Below are positions 59,085 to 64,000 of a stretch of DNA of 64,000 bases, piece after piece. The notes below the pieces were generated by a model. That model made no database searches and was not told where the DNA came from. It saw only the letters and a program-made list of their open reading frames with translations. The position numbers were made by a program, and so were the translations under genes. How positions within the stretch are numbered: position 1 is the first letter of the stretch; every line of letters starts with the position of its first letter. The stretch comes from Xanthostigma xanthostigma (Eukaryota > Arthropoda > Insecta > Raphidioptera > Raphidiidae): assembly GCA_963575645.1 (NCBI GenBank), contig OY754468.1, positions 53,065,620-53,129,619 on the forward strand, given 5' to 3'.

Positions 59085-61755
59085 TTTTCGTCGGTTAAAA
59101 AGCCGCCGATTTGCGAAAACATCGAAAAACTTCAATTTTTTCAATTTTTTGGAAAATATAAAAGTGTCACGGATATGCCTGCATTTACTTGACCTTATAG
59201 AAAAAAGTGCGCTGAATCGAATGAGCACAAGCGCAGAGCTGTATCTCTTCTGGTTTCGAAGTTATGAGCGTTTAAAGTTTGAAAATTTCAAACTCGATTA
59301 TCTCCGAAACTAGACAAGATACAGAGCTGCGCCTGTGATCATTGGATTCAGCGTGTCAAAATCTACCAGGTAACATTAATATCGACACGTTCTGGAAGAA
59401 AATATAAAAGTGGCACGGATATGCCTGTATTTACTTGACGTTATAGAAAAAAGTGCGCTGAATCGAATGAGCACAAGCGCAGAGCTGTATCTCTTCTGGT
59501 TTCGAAGTTATGAGCATTTAAAGTTTGAAAATTTCAAACTCGCATATCTCCAAAACTAGACAAGCTACAGAGCTGCGCCTGTGCTCATTGGATTCAGCGA
59601 GTAAATATCTACCGGGTAACCTTAATATCGACCCGTTCTGGGAGACTTCGATTTTGAAAATTTTTACTGGGGGGGCCGACGATTATTTTTTCATTTTAAA
59701 TAAAGTGCAGTATCGACTGGAAATTTATATAATATATGGTTGAAAATGGCTTGGTCCTATGCAAAAAATCATGCTGAATCGATTGAGCCTATCTAGAAGT
59801 ATGTAGCTATTGTAGTTTTCAAGTTATAGCGTTTTTAATTTTTTCAAGAAAAATTTATAAAAACGCGTCTAACTCCTAAACCAAAGGAGATACAGAGTTG
59901 CGCTTGGTCTCATTTGATTCAGCGTGATTTTTTCCATAAGTACACATAATATTAACCGCATCGGAAGGCTCTTAGTGCCTCAAAAAGCCGCCGATTTGCG
60001 AAAACATCGAAAAACTTCAATTTTTTCAATTTTTTGGAAAATATAAAAGTGTCACGGATATGCCTGCATTTACTTGACCTTATAGAAAAAAGTGCGCTGA
60101 ATCGAATGAGCACAAGCGCAGAGCTGTATCTCTTCTGGTTTCGAAGTTATGAGCGTTTAAAGTTTGAAAATTTCAAACACGATTATCTCCGAAACTAGAC
60201 AAGATACAGAGCTGCGCCTGTGATCATTGGATTCAGCGTGTCAAAATCTACCAGGTAACATTAATATCGACACGTTCTGGAAGAAAATATAAAAGTGGTA
60301 CGGATATGCCTGTATTTACTTGACGTTATAGAAAAAAGTGCGCTGAATCGAATGAGCACAAGCGCAGAGCTGTATCTCTTCTGGTTTCGAAGTTATGAGC
60401 ATTTAAAGTTTGAAAATTTCAAACTCGCATATCTCCAAAACTAGACAAGCTACAGAGCTGCGCCTGTGCTCATTGGATTCAGCGAGTAAATATCTACCGG
60501 GTAACCTTAATATCGACCCGTTCTGGGAGACTTCGATTTTGAAAATTTTTACTGGGGGGGCCGACGATTATTTTTTCATTTTAAATAAAGTGCAGTATCG
60601 ACTGGAAATTTATATAATATATGGTTGAAAATGGCTTGGTCCTATGCAAAAAATCATGCTGAATCGATTGAGCCTATCTAGAAGTATGTAGCTATTGTAG
60701 TTTTCAAGTTATAGCGTTTTTAATTTTTTCAAGAAAAATTTATAAAAACGCGTCTAACTCCTAAACCAAAGGAGATACAGAGTTGCGCTTGGTCTCATTT
60801 GATTCAGCGTGATTTTTTCCATAAGTACACATAATATTAACCGCATCGGAAGGCTCTTAGTGCCTCAAAAAGCCGCCGATTTGCGAAAACATCGAAAAAC
60901 TTCAATTTTTTCAATTTTTTGGAAAATATAAAAGTGTCACGGATATGCCTGCATTTACTTGACCTTATAGAAAAAAGTGCGCTGAATCGAATGAGCACAA
61001 GCGCAGAGCTGTATCTCTTCTGGTTTCGAAGTTATGAGCGTTTAAAGTTTGAAAATTTCAAACACGATTATCTCCGAAACTAGACAAGATACAGAGCTGC
61101 GCCTGTGATCATTGGATTCAGCGTGTCAAAATCTACCAGGTAACATTAATATCGACACGTTCTGGAAGAAAATATAAAAGTGGCACGGATATGCCTGTAT
61201 TTACTTGACGTTATAGAAAAAAGTGCGCTGAATCGAATGAGCACAAGCGCAGAGCTGTATCTCTTCTGGTTTCGAAGTTATGAGCGTTTAAAGTTTGAAA
61301 ATTTCAAACTCGATTATCTCCGAAACTAGACAAGATACAGAGCTGCGCCTGTGATCATTGGATTCAGCGTGTCAAAATCTACCAGGTAACATTAATATCG
61401 ACACGTTCTGGAAGAAAATATAAAAGTGGCACGGATATGCCTGTATTTACTTGACGTTATAGAAAAAAGTGCGCTGAATCGAATGAGCACAAGCGCAGAG
61501 CTGTATCTCTTCTGGTTTCGAAGTTATGAGCGTTTAAAGTTTGAAAATTTCAAACTCGATTATCTCCGAAACTAGACAAGATACAGAGCTGCGCCTGTGA
61601 TCATTGGATTCAGCGTGTCAAAATCTACCAGGTAACATTAATATCGACACGTTCTGGAAGAAAATATAAAAGTGGCACGGATATGCCTGTATTTACTTGA
61701 CGTTATACATAGAAAAAAGTGCGCTGAATCGAATGAGCACAAGCGCAGAGCTGTA
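59085..61755 (+). repeat. 885-bp higher-order satellite with 246-bp subunits
   Basis: The block starting AGCCGCCGATTTGCG occurs at 59101, 59986 and 60871, giving a period of 885 bp with very high identity. Within each unit the phrase ATGAGCACAAGCGCAG recurs 246 bp apart (59221/59467, 60106/60352, 60991/61237). The last unit continues with extra 246-bp repeats (61483, and 61733 after a 4-bp insertion) instead of the 393-bp remainder. This is a higher-order satellite array, apparently edited by unequal exchange. Confidence 0.92.
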
Positions 61756-64000
61756 AAGGAGCTAAAAAAGGGAAAAACGGGCCAAAAAAGGGAAAAAACG
61801 GGCCAGAAATGGGAAAAAACGGGCCAAAAAAGGTAAAAAACGGGCCAAAAAAGGGAAAAAACGGGCCAAAAAAGGGAAAAAACGGGCCAAAAAAGGGAAA
61901 AAACGGGCCAAAAAAGGTAAAAAACGGGCCAAAAAAGGGAAAAAACGGGCCAAAAAAGGGAAAAAACGGGCCAAAAAAGGGAAAAAACGGGCCAAAAAAG
62001 GGAAAAAACGGGCCAAAAAAGGGAAAAAACGGGCCAAAAAAGGGAAAAAACGGGCCAAAAAAGGGAAAAAACGGGCCAAAAAAGGAAAAAACGGGCCAAA
62101 AAAGGGAAAAAAACGGGCCAAAAAAGGGAAAAAACGGGCCAAAAAAGGGAAAAAACGGGCCAAAAAAGGGAAAAAACGGGCCAAAAAGGGAAAAAACGGG
62201 CCAAAAAAGGTAAAAAACGGGCCAAAAAAGGGAAAAAACGGGCCAAAAAAGGGAAAAAACGGGCCAAAAAAGGGAAAAAACGGGCCAAAAAAGGTAAAAA
62301 ACGGGCCAAAAAGGGAAAAAACGGGCCAAAAAAGGGAAAAAACGGGCCAAAAAAGGGAAAAAACGGGCCAAAAAAGGGAAAAAACGGGCCAAAAAAGGGA
62401 AAAAACGGGCCAAAAAAGGGAAAAAACGGGCCAAAAAAGGGAAAAAACGGGCCAAAAAAGGGAAAAAAACGGGCCAAAAAAGGGAAAAAACGGGCCAAAA
62501 AAGGGAAAAAACGGGCCAAAAAAGGGAAAAAACGGGCCAAAAAAGGGAAAAAACGGGCCAAAAAAGGGAAAAAACGGGCCAAAAAAGGGAAAAAACGGGC
62601 CAAAAAAGGGAAAAAACGGGCCAAAAAAGGGAAAAAACGGGCCAAAAAAGGGAAAAAACGGGCCAAAAAAGGGAAAAAACGGGCCAAAAAAGGGAAAAAA
62701 CGGGCCAAAAAAGGGAAAAAACGGGCCAAAAAAAGGGAAAAAACGGGCCAAAAAAGGGAAAAAACGGGCCAAAAAAGGGAAAAAACGGGCCAAAAAAGGG
62801 AAAAAACGGGCCAAAAAAGGGAAAAAACGGGCCAAAAAAGGGAAAAAACGGGCCAAAAAAGGGAAAAAACGGGCCAAAAAAGGGAAAAAACGGGCCAAAA
62901 AAGGGAAAAAACGGGCCAAAAAAGGGAAAAAACGGGCCAAAAAAGGGAAAAAACGGGCCAAAAAAGGGAAAAAACGGGCCAAAAAAGGGAAAAAACGGGC
63001 CAAAAAAGGAAAAAAACGGGCCAAAAAAGGGAAAAAACGGGCCAAAAAAGGGAAAAAACGGGCCAAAAAAGGGAAAAAACGGGCCAAAAAAGGGAAAAAA
63101 CGGGCCAAAAAAGGGAAAAAACGGGCCAAAAAAGGGAAAAAACGGGCCAAAAAAGGGAAAAAACGGGCCAAAAAAGGGAAAAAACGGGCCAAAAAAGGGA
63201 AAAAACGGGCCAAAAAAGGGAAAAAACGGGCCAAAAAAGGGAAAAAACGGGCCAAAAAAGGGAAAAAACGGGCCAAAAAAGGGAAAAAACGGGCCAAAAA
63301 GGGAAAAAACGGGCCAAAAAAGGGAAAAAACGGGCCAAAAGGAAAGGGAAAAGGAAAACGGGCCAAAAAAGGGAAAAAACGGGCCAAAAAAGGGAAAAAA
63401 CGGGCCAAAAAAGGGAAAAAACGGGCCAAAAAAGGGAAAAAACGGGCCAAAAAAGGGAAAAAACGGGCCAAAAAAGGGAAAAAACGGGCCAAAAAAGGGA
63501 AAAAACGGGCCAAAAAGGGAAAAAACGGGCCAAAAAAGGGAAAAAACGGGCCAAAAAGGGAAAAAACGGGCCAAAAAAGGGAAAAAACGGGCCAAAAAAG
63601 GGAAAAAACGGGCCAAAAAAGGGAAAAAACGGGCCAAAAAAGGGAAAAAACGGGCCAAAAAAGGGAAAAAACGGGCCAAAAAAGGGAAAAAACGGGCCAA
63701 AAAAGGGAAAAAACGGGCCAAAAAAGGGAAAAAACGGGCCAAAAAAGGGAAAAAACGGGCCAAAAAAGGGAAAAAACGGGCCAAAAAAGGGAAAAAACGG
63801 CCAAAAAAGGGAAAAAACGGGCCAAAAAAGGGAAAAAACGGGCCAAAAAAGGGAAAAAACGGGCCAAAAAAGGGAAAAAACGGGCCAAAAAAGGGAAAAA
63901 ACGGGCCAAAAAAGGGAAAAAACGGGCCAAAAAAGGGAAAAAACGGGCCAAAAAAGGGAAAAAACGGGCCAAAAGAAAAGGGCAAAAGGAAAACGGGCCA
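61756..64000 (+). repeat. 21-bp minisatellite array running off the window
   Basis: Consensus unit is A6 G3 A6 C G3 C2 (21 bp), present about 105 times. Variants include G3 to GGT (several, near the left side), A5 or A7 runs, and single irregular units near 63340 and 63970. The array starts inside a 246-bp satellite copy, right after AGAGCTGTAAAGGAG. Because 21 is divisible by three, long stop-free frames exist on both strands; they are artefacts of the repeat. Confidence 0.97.

Noticed and set aside
59525-60628. Identical 72-codon open frames at 59525 and 60410
   Set aside because: They are the same position in two 885-bp satellite units; satellite DNA, not genes.
61638-63985. Three overlapping minus-strand open frames of 638-760 codons encoding FFPFLAR-type heptads
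   Set aside because: They are translations of a 21-bp tandem repeat whose length is a multiple of three; all frames are equally open and there is no gene structure.
61756-64000. Regular short repeats resembling a CRISPR array
   Set aside because: Units are contiguous with no unique spacers, in a eukaryotic genome.

Overview
This is a nuclear genomic window from an AT-rich, transposon-laden animal genome, almost certainly an insect: genes are split by GT-AG (and two apparent GC-AG) introns, one gene is a clear Inactive-type TRPV channel (an arthropod hearing/proprioception channel), and introns are full of fold-back elements, MITEs, LINE debris and satellites. Order-level placement is not possible from the sequence alone.

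Layout. (1) 275-20539 (+): a gene for a very large, Ser/Lys-rich, mostly disordered protein that I cannot name; five visible exons, one 13.6-kb intron filled with repeats, and a 3.7-kb main exon. (2) 20540-27424: intergenic, with a MITE, a 1.23-kb inverted-repeat element containing 155-bp tandem repeats, and hairpins. (3) 27425-37848 (+): iav (TRPV channel Inactive), 21 coding exons reconstructed with all phases consistent, about 1176 aa. (4) 38597-43158 (-): Ku80/XRCC5, 11 exons, about 526 aa. (5) 43443-48781 (+): ANKLE1 (ankyrin-LEM-GIY-YIG endonuclease), head-to-head with Ku80 across only about 284 bp. A P-element-like THAP relic lies in its last intron. (6) 49626 to about 55311/55528 (+): DNAJC14 (ER-membrane J-domain protein). 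(7) 56490-57414 (-): POLE4 (histone-fold subunit of DNA polymerase epsilon), with an apparent one-base frameshift. (8) 57930-64000: repeats only: a fold-back element, a 165-bp duplication, an 885-bp higher-order satellite built partly on 246-bp subunits, then a 2.2-kb array of a 21-bp minisatellite running off the window end.

Functionally, 38.6-57.4 kb is a cluster of genome-maintenance genes (Ku80 for end joining, ANKLE1 for cutting chromatin bridges/branched DNA, POLE4 for replication) with a chaperone between. Ku80 and ANKLE1 probably share a promoter. One MITE family with ACGTGATAACGT-type subterminal motifs occurs six times, including two copies in Ku80 introns and one in the POLE4 intron. 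The most unusual points are the divergent Ku80/ANKLE1 pair, the THAP/P-element relic, the two GC-AG introns, the shortened Ku80, two probable frameshifts (POLE4, DNAJC14 last exon), and the satellite-to-minisatellite transition at the right edge. I saw no bacterial, viral or CRISPR-like system.
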